Source: Aquila chrysaetos chrysaetos
Lineage: Eukaryota; Chordata; Aves; Accipitriformes; Accipitridae
Reading direction: 5' to 3'
NCBI RefSeq assembly: GCF_900496995.4
Contig: NC_044005.1
Coordinates: 26,789,363-26,853,362, forward strand
Length of the DNA: 64,000 nt
Below, piece by piece: positions 20,465 through 35,400 of this stretch. The notes beneath the pieces are model-generated. The model had not been told where the DNA came from and did no database searches. It saw only the letters and a program-made list of their open reading frames with translations. Numbering within the stretch: position 1 is the first letter of the stretch; each line of letters begins with the position of its first letter. Position numbers and translations under genes: made by a program.

Positions 20465-23400
20465 CTAACATCCTAGAAGGGGAGCCCAGAGCAATAAGGA
20501 AAAGAGCCTCAAACAACCACTAGTCTCTTCCCTTTCCCTGCAGGGAGAGCTTCTAACAAGCATCCACCACAATTAGTTCACCAGAGCCCCTCTCCCACAT
20601 GCAAACAGCTGCATTTATTGCACGGCATGCCACAGGGACATCATACCCCAAGCTCTGGTGCACACATATGAACTAGCAGCCTTGTCTGCAGCACTGCACA
20701 AAGTGAGCCAGGCTGCTCAAGCTCTCATTTGGGCTTTGCCACCTAGCTTCCTCCAGTCCCATACACTGAACCCCACTTGGCAGCTGAGGACAAGGAATAA
20801 GAGGAATAACCTGCCTCCCTAGGGGCCTGGAATAATAGTTACCCAGCTCTAAACAACACCAAAACACTGGAGGGCTCAGTGCATTGCCAGGGGAGAGAAG
20901 TGAGCACATTGCTGCTTTACATCTGTCCCTAGCTTATACAAAGATGTATGAAGCCCTGCAGACTCCCAGAGGACCAAAGCTTACAGATTCTCCGTGACAT
21001 TAACAGTAAGAAAACAGAGGCCCCAGCAGCTGCCAGAGCTGAGATTACAGCCACCTGTCTGAAAATGCCAACAAGGAGCTTCCCCACAGGCTGGGCAAGT
21101 GGTGGGATAAGAGGAGAGAATCGCAGCTGCAATTGTAACTCAGGAAGGGCCAGCCCCATTCCTAGAAAGGGGAGAGGTTGGGTGTTGTCCTGAGCTAAAA
21201 GCAGGGGCACAGCAGGGATTGAAGGGAGGTTTACTCACTGTCTGTTCATTATCCAAATTGGCCTGCTGTCTTCGGAGATCAGCCTTAACGAATGCTGGGA
21301 CAGAGGGAGGAAGAGAGATGTGAAGGCAGTTAAGTTACCATACAGAGCCCAAATCAATTTCCCCAGGACTCAAAGGGGCAGCAGAAGCCCCAGAGGAGAC
21401 AGGAACGTATTACAGTGAGCAAGGGAAACCATTCTCCTGGATAAGGCAGAGAGCACTTCCGAAACAGGCAGGATAGAGACTCCTTATTGCAGGACATAGA
21501 AGGTGCTTCTTTGAGACCCCAGCCAGCAGCCAGGGCAAGAAGCCTTGGATCTTTTTTGTAATACAGACCAGATGCTTAAAGAAGCACAGCAGCATCGCTA
21601 TGGGACTGCTGTGTGGGTCTTGCCCTTTCCGGCAGGCACCACTACACACAAAAGCCCTTCAATTCTTATGCCAAGCCCAAGGGGAACAGCCACAGCAGAG
21701 GAACACTGAAAAATTTAATTACCTGTCATAACAGTCCCCAGGAACAGGAAGGAACAAAGAAAGAGGTTTCCTGCCTTTGTCCCAAAGCAATCCATGATTT
21801 GCCCTTGGCTGATGGTGAAGGCAATACCAAAAATCTACAAACAAACAAAGGCAGTGTCAAGCTGTACTGTTATTATAAAGCAGCCCAAACAGCTTCCCAG
21901 CTTTACCAAAGCATCAGAGCATACAGGCCAGCCAAGCTGTTGGCCTAGCGAGGCTGAAGTTTGGTTATAAACAGACCCAGAGGCACCTCCATGCAGCTGT
22001 TGGGAAGACGGGTGACCGTTAAGGCTGTAATCCCATCTCCCACTGGAGAAGAGCTAGGTCCTAGGCTGTTAGGAACAATGTTGGAAAAGGCAAGGATGGC
22101 TGGCATCCTGATGGATTTTCCTAAGCAGAAACAGAATGGATGCCACTAGAGAAATGCCATGAGGAGCATCATTCAAAAAGCCAGGTCCTAGGGTGCTTAG
22201 ATCTGCAGTATGTTACAATAATCATGGACAAGAAACACCAGTCAAGGCTGGGAACTACAATTTAATCTCTCTGCCTGTAAAGAGGCAAGCAAAGGGAAAA
22301 CAACACACCTACCTGTGCTGAGACATTAAGGAGCCCTGATGATGTTCCTTCTGATTCTGGGTATGTCAACTCTGCAGCGAACTCAAAGCCCAGGGGAAGG
22401 TATCCTGTCATGAAAAACCTGTGCAGAAACACACAGAAAGGAAGACTCAGCAAATGCCAGAAGGAAGACTGAAGAGGCACAGTGTAGCCCATACCCCTTT
22501 TGGGATGCTTCACTGACTGCACAGGACGTTTCCCCTAGCATTGTCACAGCTCAGGCAGCTGTCCAACTCCCTCACCACGGCACAGGTCTTCCTCCTACCC
22601 ACAAATACCTTTGCCCACAGCCTCGAGGCACAGAGCCAGGCCAGCAGGGAGCTGCTGGTTGCTACAAGAACGAGGCATTAAAAGGAGCGTCTCCCACAAG
22701 TAACTCTAAGGGGCATCATCCCCAGCATGGTCAAACAGCCACCCAGGCCCATATGCTTTATATTCCTGCCCATTCGTCACCTATGGGGCTGTGGTACCAC
22801 TTGCTTCCCAAATATTTTCACTTAATTACTTGGAACATTTAAGGCAGCTGCAGCTGCGCAGGATCACGACAATGTCCCTGACCCTAATGAAATACATACA
22901 AGAGAGAGATGAGAAAAGCAGATCATTTTGTCCTTAAACCATGCAGGAGCCACACACAGGCTATAGCTCTCCCCAATCCCTCCTACACCATAAGCTCTGC
23001 CTCCCTGCTCATCCACTAGCAGCTCACATGTAGAGGAAAGCAGCCTGCACATGAACTTACCCCAGCATGCCTGCAGTCACAAAGACCACCCAGAGGTGGC
23101 CTAGGCTCAGAGTGAAGGTGTAGGCTATCATTCCCACCAGAGACATGATATAGACGACTAGTGTTGTCTGTCTACAAGAAAAAACAGAGTCAGGGTATTA
23201 TTTAATCCAGTCCTCCTTTTCGCCCACAGATCTTGGTACAGTTTGCAGCACATGGTTAAAAAAAAAAAGTTGCACAGCTCTCTGACACCCTTACCCCAGA
23301 CAGAAGAACTGGACTGACAGAGCAAGAAAGCGCCTGTACACACAGCAGAGCAGCAGGAGAAGCAAGAACAGCACCTAGGAGTTTTCACATCTCTACCTCA

Positions 23401-26400
23401 TGACCGGGGACTTTGCTCCCTGTGGGGCCAGGGCACCACATCTATAAGGAGGCACCTATGAGGCAGCCAAGAAGCTCAGATTCTACCATGGGTTGACAAG
23501 TCCCTGGTCATCTACTGTACATGCCTCTTGAGGGGAAGACCAAGAGCCAAATAAAGAGATCATTAGTCTTTCTTGGGCACCCTCTGTACTATAACCAGTT
23601 GGACACACTTACTTATAAGCAGGAGCTGAGGCGATTGAGCACTCCCAAGCAGGAAAGTAAAGGGAAGAGGTGACAACACTGCTACAGTGTTACGGGCCTG
23701 TATTTTTCAGTGCTATCCAAAACACCTTTCATTGCTGCTCCTTTCTGTGTTTAAACTGCCTACTGTACTTGGAGAGGTGAAGTGCAAGCCAGGTTGCCCT
23801 CATAGCCTCACCCTCAAGCCACAGGAGCGTTTAGCAGGGCTAGTGCCAGTTCCAGGGCCAAGGGCAGCTGAGCCACCAGCACTCTTCTCTGGGTAGAGGG
23901 GACAAAGAGACCCCGTGCCCCGGAAGCACGCCAGGCAGATCCTGGGAACAGCCAGACCTGCAGCCTGGCCACACTGAGGAACGTCAGCGGGCTTGGTACT
24001 GCAAAACACATGTAGCAGCCCAGGCCAGCTTTACCAGAACCGAAACGTTAGCAGTTGTCATCCCTGCCTAGACACCAAGGAAACCCTTCCCACATCCAAA
24101 ACCCAAGGCTTTTTCTAGTACAGGAGCTAGCAAGTAGCCCTTCACAGTACATAGTTTTGGGAAGGAAGGAATGATAAATCCTTTACTTGACTGAAATTCC
24201 ACCAGGATCTTTAAAGCAGAACAGTTACCACAGCTGACAAAACTTTTTGGCTATTGTCTTTTAGGAAGAAGTTAAATGTATAACCACGAGCTAATTGTGT
24301 ACTTTCTACCAAATTTTAGTCTTAATCCATTAAAGAATGTGTTTGGTATCAGTTTCTAGAACTCTACTAAAGAAACTAAACCTCAAACTATTTTCACTTT
24401 TTTTTTTTCCTTTTTAATGCAAATGACCACCTTCAAAAATCCAACCCAAACAGGCAGCCAGTATTATATTGTGTAATAAAATGTTTGCAGTACACTGAAC
24501 TACTACAGATAAAACCAGAATGTTCCAGCTAAGGTTCTGTCCTCCATCACTGCTGCAATGGCTGAAGTCCGTGGGGCTCATGCTCATACGTCACTTCGTA
24601 CCCAAATACAGGCTTGAGAAGCTAATTTCAGACTTCAACTATCGATCCATGCTTACAAAGGTTCACCAGACACATTTAATGTATTGAAAGGCTGAATGAC
24701 ATTTTTCTGTGACAAGTAATTTTGTTTTGCATCAAAGGAGTAGGCAAATCCCTGAACCTCCAATGCTGTATCATTTCTAGAATATGTTCTTCCCAATGCT
24801 ATCACGGAGGAAAAAAGTCATCTGTGAAGGCAGCATAAAGGGGCTGCTTACTTCTGCTATAACCCATTATAGAGAGCTGTTATGTGGCCAGCACACAGCC
24901 TGGAGGCTGCAGGAGAAGAAGAGCCAAAAGACTGACAGAGGAGTTAGAGAGCAGCCCCAGAAAGTGAAAGAGAAGCAGGTAAAAGACTTTTTCTGCTCAA
25001 TACAGGTTCCTCAGATATCTCCCATGAGTTCTTATGCTTCCCATCCCCTGACAAGCAGCCGGGGAGGAAAAGTGCTAACTAGGAAAGGGATTCAAGGCTA
25101 GAATTACAGCTCCCTGGGCTGCATAGACCAAGTTTGAACCGGGTGCTTCTTCCATAAACAGAAGTCTCCAAAGTGCACAGCAGTCAGTGCTAAAATATAG
25201 TGCAGGCCTCCAAGAGGTGGCTGTGGCCCTAAGAAGCTTAGTCTCTGCCAGCAGGGACACTTGGCACATGGGGGTTTTATTATTTATTTCTCCCCACAGC
25301 CAGTTTTGGTCTCAGTGCAGAGCTTTTAGGATAGGCCCACAAAATCTCACCCTGTTCCCTAGGCTTATGGTTCAAGTGTTCTAAGTAGTTTGTATCTGAT
25401 TCACTCTGTCAGTTGCCAACAGTTGCGCTTTCCCCCTCGTCTCCAGGCAAAGGTGATGAATGAGTTAGTGACCAGATGTGGTCAGGACTTTGTTTCACAT
25501 CCATGCTATGTCATTAGTCAAGCTGCAAGAAAGAAGTTCCCAGAACATGCAGCCCCCCACTGAGAAATAGAGCAGGCAGGCTGATAGAAGCCGGCAGGTC
25601 TTGAAGGTGTTCTCCATTGGAACTGCAGAACTAACTGGGGGACAAAATGGAGAAAACTGTTTGATCTTGCCATGGGTATCTCATCTACCACATATTAGCT
25701 GGCTCTAGGAGACTACGAGCTTTCCTCACTGACCTCCCTGAATCATTAGACTCCAGCAGGGCAAAACAAATCAACAGACCCTTGTGAACAAACAAGACCG
25801 CAGGCTTGAGTGCTGTGAAAATCACACACCAGGAAGTGCCCTGAAGCCACACACTGAGCGGCTGCCTGCTCGCCACAGTCCCTAACTGGGAGTCGAACAG
25901 ACAGCCCTGAATGCAACTCCTGCTACAGGAAACAGCCTCAAGCACACAAGCTGACTTCTGCTAAACCAGACTTTAGCAAGATCCTGCTCCCCAGAACATA
26001 CCAGTGATGACAAAAAAGGAGATGTAGTGCCCAGCAGTCCAAGACAGACCCAAAATTTTGAAAAGGGTTTAATTGAGACACAGGTAGACACTGGTGCATA
26101 GGGAAGCAAAGAAACCCCTGGGGAAACACACCAAGGCAGGGTGTTTCTCAGGAAGCAGCCTTTGTCACCATGTTCACTAGAGGACAAAAAGAATGCTCCA
26201 TGGCCATAGGGGCACCAGGGCATGGAATAATGCCCAGATTTGCTTGATAAGCCTCTTATCATAGCCATAAATATCTTATGGGAGAGATAAAAACACAAAG
26301 GAGGAGAAGCAGATTCACAGAGGACATTTGCACAGCATTTCTGGTGTTTTTAGCAACCTGTTCCCATGGTGGCCCTACAGGGACTGATGATTATCATTGT

Positions 26401-29400
26401 CTGGAACAGGTGCCACCAGTCTCCTTAACAGGCTGACTAGTGCAGTGAGTGCAGGCTGGAAGTTACACATTCTGCTACATCACCTTAGGACAACTGGGGT
26501 TAACCTACCTCTGTGTTCTGGGGTGTGGGAAGGAAGCCCAGTGCACTGATGTGGTAGCAGTGCTACGAAGGCACCAGCTGCCAAGTCTCTGCGGCAGAGC
26601 CAGAGGGAGATCTGTGAAGGAGCTGACATGCTTGTCACTTAGGTGAACCTAAGCTGCTTGACATTCATCTGCCCTCCCAGCCACATTCCCTACCCTTCTG
26701 AAGAGGCAGATTAAAGAGCTCACACAAGGGACTGTGAGAAAAAAAGAGACCTCGGTGAAAAAAGCCAGCCAGGGCCAGCACCAGCAGGGAACAGGACTGA
26801 AACAGAGACCACAACTCCTGCTGTTCAGCCAACTCCAGAGGAGGAGTAAGGAACACATGGCCCAGCCCAGCCACGTCTCACAAGGTCACTTGCATGGGGA
26901 AAGCCAAAGGGACAGGACCAGACTCACAGGGGATTGGAGCTGCAAAAACACTAGAGCCAAGCAACATCTGAAGCAACAAATGAACAAGGGGTGGGGAGGA
27001 GGCCACAGCCACATGCCACAGCTTTAGCTGCTCACTAGGATGTTGTGTGCAGCTCCAGAGCGCTCTGCTGTATGGACTGGGATGACAGATGGCCTCCAAA
27101 GGCTTTGCCATGAGGATGGCACATTCCAGGCTGCACAAGACCCCGAACAAAGGCCTCGTCCCTATACTCCCAGAAGGATCTCACTGCTGAAGACACTGAG
27201 GTGTGAGATGCTAGAGAAGCAAAGAATTGGAGAGGGCTGGTTTGGTTTTCACCACCCCCTCATCCTTCAGCACTCAGTTTTATGCCACTTTCTTCCTGTA
27301 TGAAGGTCACAAAAAAGGACAGCCTTAGAAAATTATTTATATAAGACATATGGCAGGACAAGGTGAAGACATATCCACTCCACAAGGACTAACCTCGAAA
27401 AGGGCTACAAGAAGACCCAAACTGCAGGCCAGGCTAGGCTGAGAGAGCATCACCTTTCAGTGGAAGAGACCCAAGCGCCCCATTCTCCAATATCCAAGTC
27501 TTTCCTCCCTCCCCCAAATGTTAACATACTTTGGGCCTGTACAGACCTAAGTTTAAAACACCACTTGGGGTCCTCTGCCTAGTCAATAGAGAGAGATGGA
27601 TATTTCTGACATCTTGCCTTACCGAGATGCAGCAATGACAGCAGAGAGCGCTGTCTGGAACCAGCTGGACCTGAGGCTATGTGATCACTGCCCTTAAAAG
27701 CAGAGGATGACCAAAGAGAAGTACTGATTAATCCAGACTCCAAACCCCTGATTCCGAGCCAGACTCCCCTACAAATCCCAATACACCCAACAATCTCCAG
27801 GTGTCACAACCCCATCTCTCCTCTGAGCCAGAAACCTGAAGGGTGTACATGCAGCCCCACTTAACTTGATGTCAAAACGTGTTCTTTCGAAAAGGTAGGC
27901 TGTCCTCAGCAAGCCATCCCACCCACTGAGGCAGCCCCAGTTCTGGGACCGCTTGCTTGTCACAATATAACTCGCGTATTTGTATGGGACAAATCTGCGC
28001 CTGCTAATTCCAGAAATAAGAACAGTGCAGGGGCTGCTGCAGGGACTTGCCTGCCAAATAAAAGCAAGGCCTGAGCATGACAGATGGGGAAAGCCTGACT
28101 TAGCACAGCCTCATCCTTTCAAGGAACTGCTGATGGGACAGTAAAGATCAAACACGCATGTAGAGCTCTGCAATTCCTTCTCTTATTAACCTCCCCCTAT
28201 TCCCCTCAATCACAGCTGGATCCCATTCATTTGCTTCCCTCTCTCTCTCTCCAAGCTGACTAAAAAAAGGACTTGACATCTTTCCTTCCTGATTTTCATG
28301 TGCTTACCATTTCGTTCCTGACACTATTTGAGCAGCGGAGGGAAGGGGGAGGGTAGCTACCTAGAACATCTGGCATCTTGACAGTTTTTTTAAATAGATT
28401 TTTAAATGGGGCTAAATAAAGACTCTGTAGCACTCAGAAAAATTTTGCTAGTTCCACAGAAATCCACTTTGTGGGCTGCAATGGAGAACAAATTCTTAGC
28501 AGTGTTTTTCCTCGCCAAAGGCTAAATCTATTCCCAGATAGTCCCTGGGATCTGTAGGATAAATTCCATGGGTGGTATAGCCCTATTTTTCTGCACTCTC
28601 AGCCAGCTCTGCTCACCTCTGTGGTCACTCCAAGCAAGCAGGGGCAGTGGAACAAATCCAGGAATATTTTTTTTTTCCCCTCTCCCATTCTGCCAAATTT
28701 CAAGTCCCAGCTCTGCCTGGTGAGCCACAAAGCCTTTGTACTGCAACCTAGCTCCACTGAGGGAGAATCAGGAAGACCATTGGCCCTAGCAGTACCAGTT
28801 GAAGCTACCTTACCACTAGCCTGGGGCTGGAAAGAGACACAAGTTACATTGCACAGTTAGCTAGTGCAGTTCCTAACAGCTATGTTGCTATTTCCCAGGG
28901 CTGCCAAATGAGAACTACTGAGTGGCACACAATGATCTAGAAACAGCAACAAGCAACCTGCCAGTCTCTGTATTAGACATCTGCTCCTCTTTCCAGCACC
29001 CCCAGGAGTCCTCAGCTACCATTCTTTCGTGTTAGAGAAGCCCATTTCCTCTCCATTTTTGATCCCTGTACTTGACAGCTAGGGCCAGAGGCCACTTCAG
29101 AAGCTGCAAGCCCACAGCTAGCCAGATTCATCCAAGCTGCCCACAATGAGAATGTGCTTTTATGGCCCAAGATACCAGGTAGGATAATGGCAGTGGGACT
29201 TCCCCCTGGTGAAAAGCTGCTGCAAGGAAAAGAACTCCAAAGTTACCTTCAGCTCATCACGAGCACATCACCAGTAAAGCCCCCTCTCACCCAACCTGCT
29301 CAGACAACAGGTTGTGGCACAGTTCTCAAAGCCAGCAGGGAAACTGAAAAGTTGACTACACAGACCCCAACATAAAACAGGAGAAGCACTCTCCATCCCC

Positions 29401-32400
29401 CAGGACACCCTACAGAGGTCTGTCAGTGAGATCTGAGTTCCTGAGGACTGGGAGCTGCAGGACACCTGAAGACTCTTAGCTGTCCCTTTGCAGATGGCAG
29501 GGTATGCTGGCCAGATCTGCCTTCCCAACCACCAGGGAGCAAACCCAAAATCATCTACCCGCAATCCCAATACCCCTTATGTCTGCCTTAAATACAGCAA
29601 CGCGCCCTCACACAATGCCTCTAGGCACTGGATTCAATGCGCCTTTCATTAAGCCTGACAAAGATTCACAGAAGCTGGTTTGTAAGGGCTGAGAAATGGT
29701 TTGGCATAGTCTTGATTCTCCTTGTGCCAAGAACTCTCTCATCCCTGACAAAGCAGCTGCTGGGCCATCTCATCCTCTCCCTGTGCCTCCCTAGGGACCA
29801 CTAGAACCAGACCTTGTATGGGGCCAATGCAGACTAACAAACACACAGCTCCAAACTTCACTTTAGACTATCTGGATTTTAAAGAACCATATTTTTTTCC
29901 TACAAACCTTCCCAATGATTGAGTCCCTGGACTGCCAAGTTCCAACTGCACAGGGTTGCTCCTTGCACAGTATGGGGGAAGAGCACAGTCACTAGGGGTG
30001 CAGAGGCAAACAAGGGACTTACTTGTAGGTTTTGGTTCTGTCCAACCAGATGCCGGAGATCAGAGCCCCGACCATCCCCGACAGTATAATGGTGAGTCCA
30101 ATCCTGCCAGCATTCACCTCCTCCCCCTGTGGCGAGACACACACACACACTCACACAAATGCAGGAGCCAAATCATAGCCAACAAGAAGCAAAGTGCAGA
30201 GAACACGAAGAGACACCAAAGTCAGTGTCCCATACACGTCTTCTGCTGGTAACACACTAACCAGAACTAGCCTTTGCAAGAACACTTTTGGGCCCACTAT
30301 GAGCCAATGCAGTGCCCTATTCTGGCTCATGAAGAAAAGTGGTTTGGCACTTCTCTCTGAGCCAGACCAGAGGAAAAGGTGAGCACTGGGAGCATGAACA
30401 GACATGCTCAGAGGAGTCAGCATAAACCCTGTGAAGCCTGCTGTCTGGTATTAGGATTTGGGCCAGATCGACCAGGAAATATTGGGTCCCACTATAAGGC
30501 AGCACAGAAGGGAGCCCTCTGGCACGCAGCCCCAGCAGTAAGCTCTATAGTAGCTCAGCTACTGAGGCACCCCACCCTTCTGCCACCAGAGCATGAGTGT
30601 GGGCAGCCTCCTAGTACAGATGTCCCAGTAGAAATCACTGTCAGTAACAGGGTGGAGGCTATTGCTGGAAGAATTTCTCAGAAGAAAATGCTGCCATTTA
30701 GGGTGTAAAGGAGCTGTCTTTGCTAGAGCTCGCCAGCTTTTGCACAAGGTGGTGTAAAGAACTAAAAGAACCATTGCTCTCCTGCCAGCCAGCCACCTCA
30801 TGCCAGAGCCAGCCAAAAGTGCTGTGGCATTGCATTTCTTACAGACTCTCCTTTGGCAGCCAGCTCTGGACAACAGCAAGCATCAGAGGGCCATGAGGGT
30901 TGGATGCACTTACTGGGTAGTGATGGATCACCATGCGGTTCAGCAGAGTGGACAGGGCGTAGAAGCAACCTGTATTCAGACCTGAGAGGGGGATAAAAAT
31001 GCAGCACATTCAGAGACTGCTACTCTCCTGCTGGGTAGTGAAAGGGTAGAAATGCAGAAAGAGGGAGAGAGATCTTTGGGAGCAGCGATCCATAACAAGG
31101 CTCAGGAGAGCCAGCCGGACTGGCTAGACATAGGTTACTGAAAGAAACGCAGTCGAAGGACAGCCAGATCTCAGCATGCAGGAGGAAGCACCCTGCAGTT
31201 TCAGGATGGTTCTTACCTGAGCAGCTAGAGGAAGGGCTGTGCATATTTCTGGTACTGAAAGGTCTTGCAAGTCCTTCATAGGGTCTCAGCCCTCCCTCAC
31301 AGCCAGATCCATCTTTAGCATTGCAGTTTTCTCCTCCCCCCAGCCAAGGTAAAATACTAGAAAAGCACCTGCCTCAGCATCACACCTTTAACAAGGGCCT
31401 GGGATTCAATTAACACCAGTGCCATTGACCTGTGTGGTTTCCTTCTAGAGAAGAGCCTGATAGCACCCTCCCTGCTGAGAGCCAGTAAAAAACACCCTCT
31501 CGAAGCCAAGAAATACCAGAAGGCAAGTAGGAGCAGAGCCAGTGGTGAAGCACAGACATTACTTCCCCCAGGCACCTGGTGTGTGTGTCTGCATGGGAGA
31601 AGTCTTGCATTTTAAAAGATATCACTGAAGCCTGAAAAAAAAAAAAAAACCCAACTGTGAAAGTAATTGTCTTTCTGAAAGGGAAGTTAGATTAACTATT
31701 AGAGGCATCAGCCACCTGGTGAAGGTTTCTCAGTATCACCCAAGGTGAGAATGGAAACCGTTGGGGTGATACTGGTCAAGCCCCATTCAGACACTCTGCT
31801 CCAGCTTACAGGCAACTCTGGTTGAATTAAACGCCTTCCCAAAGGGCACAAAAACCAAGAGCTTTGCTTATGGTAGACAAGAACATCCAGATGGGCGCTG
31901 GACCAGCAGTACCGCAACGGCTACACTCTCACCTTGGGCGATACTGAGAAACCTCCCCCAGGTGGATGAGGTCTGTAACAGTCAGCACAACTTTCTTCTC
32001 AGAAAGTCATTTACATTTGCAGTTAGTTTCTCTTCAAGGCTTCAGTGATCCTGATGGGGGGAGGGATGGAGACACAGATTTCACCACTGCAGCTCACACA
32101 TCTATAGGCTTCATAAGGAGGCACAGGTTTAAAAACTGGCACAGATGCCTGAAATCCTGACAGAACAGATACATGTCAAGTTCCTACTTCCTACTTTTCT
32201 TCTTTCAGCTAAAAGCAGAAACATCACAATACATGATACAGAAGTGCAGTCTAGCAGGAAGAGCTTTGACAAAGGAAACAAAATCCTGAGCTCCCCTAAC
32301 CCCGAAGTCCTCGGTGATCCTGCACCTAGCCCACTCCTCCACTCAGACACTGGACACGCATTGCCCTACACAGCTCAGGAAGCACTCTGAGGAGCCACAA

Positions 32401-35400
32401 TATTGGCAGCTGGAGGGGACATCACACTTGCTTCACATGCCATCTCTGACAACATTAACCAGAGCTCACTCCACAGCTTCATGGCACTGAGAACAGATGG
32501 AAGAATCTTATGCAGGTGATCCCAAATGAGCCAATTGCCTGTGACAACACTCACTGCTCCAAAAGCACGTGTCAAAAGGTTACAAAAAAGGCTAGTAAGC
32601 TGAGTGACTTGCTCTTTAGGCAGGAGGAATCCACCCAATCCTTTCAAAGAGTTACTCAGAAAGGCTGGAAACTCCAGCAGGGCCAGCAGCCAGAGCAGGG
32701 GGAGAACAACTGAGGATCCCACAGCAAGGAGGAGCCCTTGAAAGCCATCTTTTTGCAACACTTGGCTATGGCAGAACAGCCCACAAGAGCCTCATTCAGC
32801 TTCATCCTATCTCCACCTCTGGAGCACCCTGCTCACTAGGAGACAACACAAACTGCAGTGCCAGGACATGGGGGAGTGTGGCAGATAACCACCGTCCCTC
32901 TGCCCACTACTGCTTCACTTCAAAGCTGGGCATAAACATAGACCAGTCATCTGTGTATCCCTACTTCTCACCCAGCCAAGAGGACAGCAGCCTTGCAGGG
33001 ACAGCCAGACGCTGCTCTGGTAGCTGATGCTGTCACTAGACCAGCTTCACAGCAGCTCTGTGATGCATGTGATTTCCAAGAGAGAGAAGGGCCCCTGCGC
33101 CCAAGCTGGGCAGAAAGCAATGCAGAGTTGGCAGCAACACTTGGCACCAGAGTCAGGCAAAATATTCTAAGAATCAAGACAATGTGCTGAATTTGCATTT
33201 GTGAGGGCTGGCAAAAGTTGTAGGCATTTCACATGTCACAGTTGCTCAGCAAAGTTTCTCGGTGAATTACAGCTGTTTGAATGCCAATAAAACAGGCAAG
33301 TGCTGTTTCCAATGGGGCAGTGCCCATTTGCCCACACAGATAAGGAAAAACAGAACTAGTAGCTGGGAGCAGGACATCTGAAGGTCCAGCCCCACCTGAT
33401 TCATTAGCCAGTTACCATGGTTTGCTTGTAACATACTGTAGAAGAACATCTTTGAGATGTCACCGTGTCTCATCTATTTTACAGAGGCCAGAAAGGGGAA
33501 GTTTATTGCCTACAGCTCCAAAAGGAGCCCTTATTAAGCCTCAGACTAGAACCAAAGTCTTCTATAGCTAAGCAGCCTATTGCCTACATGCCAGACTATT
33601 GGTGTCCCTCTTCTTCACCCTTGTCATCCTCCAGGCCAATGGTTCCTTATGCAGATCGCACTGCCCCATCACCTTTGCAAATGCTGATTCTTTGGGGTTG
33701 TCTCATCACTCCCAGCCTTTCCCAGGCTTTCCTGCCCCTTTCCTGCCTACTGCCTCCCAGTAGCAACATGCTTGCCAGTGCAGAGCCCAACCCAATAAAC
33801 CCAAGAGTTTCTTAATGCCCACTCCATGTTATGCCTCAGCTTTACAGAAGCAATGTCAGCAGCCTTTGAGAAAAGGCTGTCTGAGGGTTTTCCTGAAAAC
33901 CACTTCACTAGCACTAACATAGCCGCAGTGCCACCAATGTTTGCAGCACTGCAAGTCTTGGCACAGGAAAAAAGTTGGCAGTTGCTAGTAATATCAAGAC
34001 CTTAGAGGTCTGCAGACCTGTTCTGACCTGGCATCATGTAAGGGCCCCCACTCTTTCTACAGCCAGGGGAGATGAACAAGCAGCAGGTTTCCCCCTCTCT
34101 CCCCTGACACACACTATGCTAATAAAAAAGCTAAGAGAGGCTGCAGGTTATCTTTGTGTTAGCTCAGGAGGATGACTCTTGCACTCATGTGGCTGCAGAT
34201 GTCTTAAATCTTGGCCAACATAACTTTTGACTTGAGTAGGAAAAAGTGTCCCCATTTTAAAGCCAGACTAGTTAAAAAAAAAAAGTTTCACTGCATAGTT
34301 CTCTCTCTGAGTAACAGTCACCATCTCGTCAAGCTGGAGACTGACATGAGGCTGACACAAAGAGGAACAGAATAAATGCACAGACCAGTAGGAAGAGAGA
34401 CATAATTATGAGCCTCTGAACAGCCTTTCCACGTTGTTTCTGACTGCCAGAAGGGAATTATCCCAGGCAGGTCAGATTCTAAACTTGCTCTTCATACTGA
34501 GAGCCCTCCTCTCTCCTCTACAACTTGTTCACGCATATTAGAACAAATGCTTTCCACTTTCTTTTCCCGGAAGGGTAAGTGCAAACTGAGCAGATAACAT
34601 AATCCAACTTTTAGACACAGTCTGCCTGACAGTTTTTTCTGTCTCCACTTTCTGAGAGAACATCATGTACCATAAAAAAAAAAAAAAAAAGGAAAAAAAA
34701 CCCAACCCAAACTAGCAGCTGCAATGCAAACCAGCAGAGCTTAAGGGCGATCTGAGAGAGGCATTTCTAGAAGACTACTGGACTGAGAAGGGAGAAGAGA
34801 TTTCAACAACTCCAAAGACTGTTAGCACCCTCAGCAGGTACAAAGCCACCATCTCACTCTCTCCAACCTGGCTACTCATCCACCAGGTCCTTTAGGCACA
34901 GCTGCTGGCAGAACTGCAGAACTTCCAGCACTATTTAACTTTCCCCCTTGAGGAGCTTCCACAGCAAGCTGGTAGGAAGTGAGGACAGAACTCCCTGCCG
35001 ACTAGCTGGCTACAGTATATCCTATTATGCACCCAGGCATAGACCGCAATGGCCTTTCTGCTAAAGAGGAAAATACTTTTCCATATGACAATTCAGCATC
35101 AGGAACAGATTCAACACATCACACTGCCCTCAGAGAAACAGACCAAGACTGCTAAAGAGAAGCAAGCAGCAAAGCCAGTGTGCAAAGACAGATGGCAAAA
35201 TAAGATGTTCTCCAATCCTTCCTTCCGTTTGCTTCACAGGGACTGCCAAGGAAGTGACACAGCCTGTACATCTACATGCTCCACATGACCTCCACTGGGA
35301 TGCCTGGCAGCCATACCCTTGCTTGGGAAATTACTTTCACTCAGTGCTGTGACTTGCACTCAGACACAGCTCCATGTATTTCTTAGGTAAGCACTTAGAT

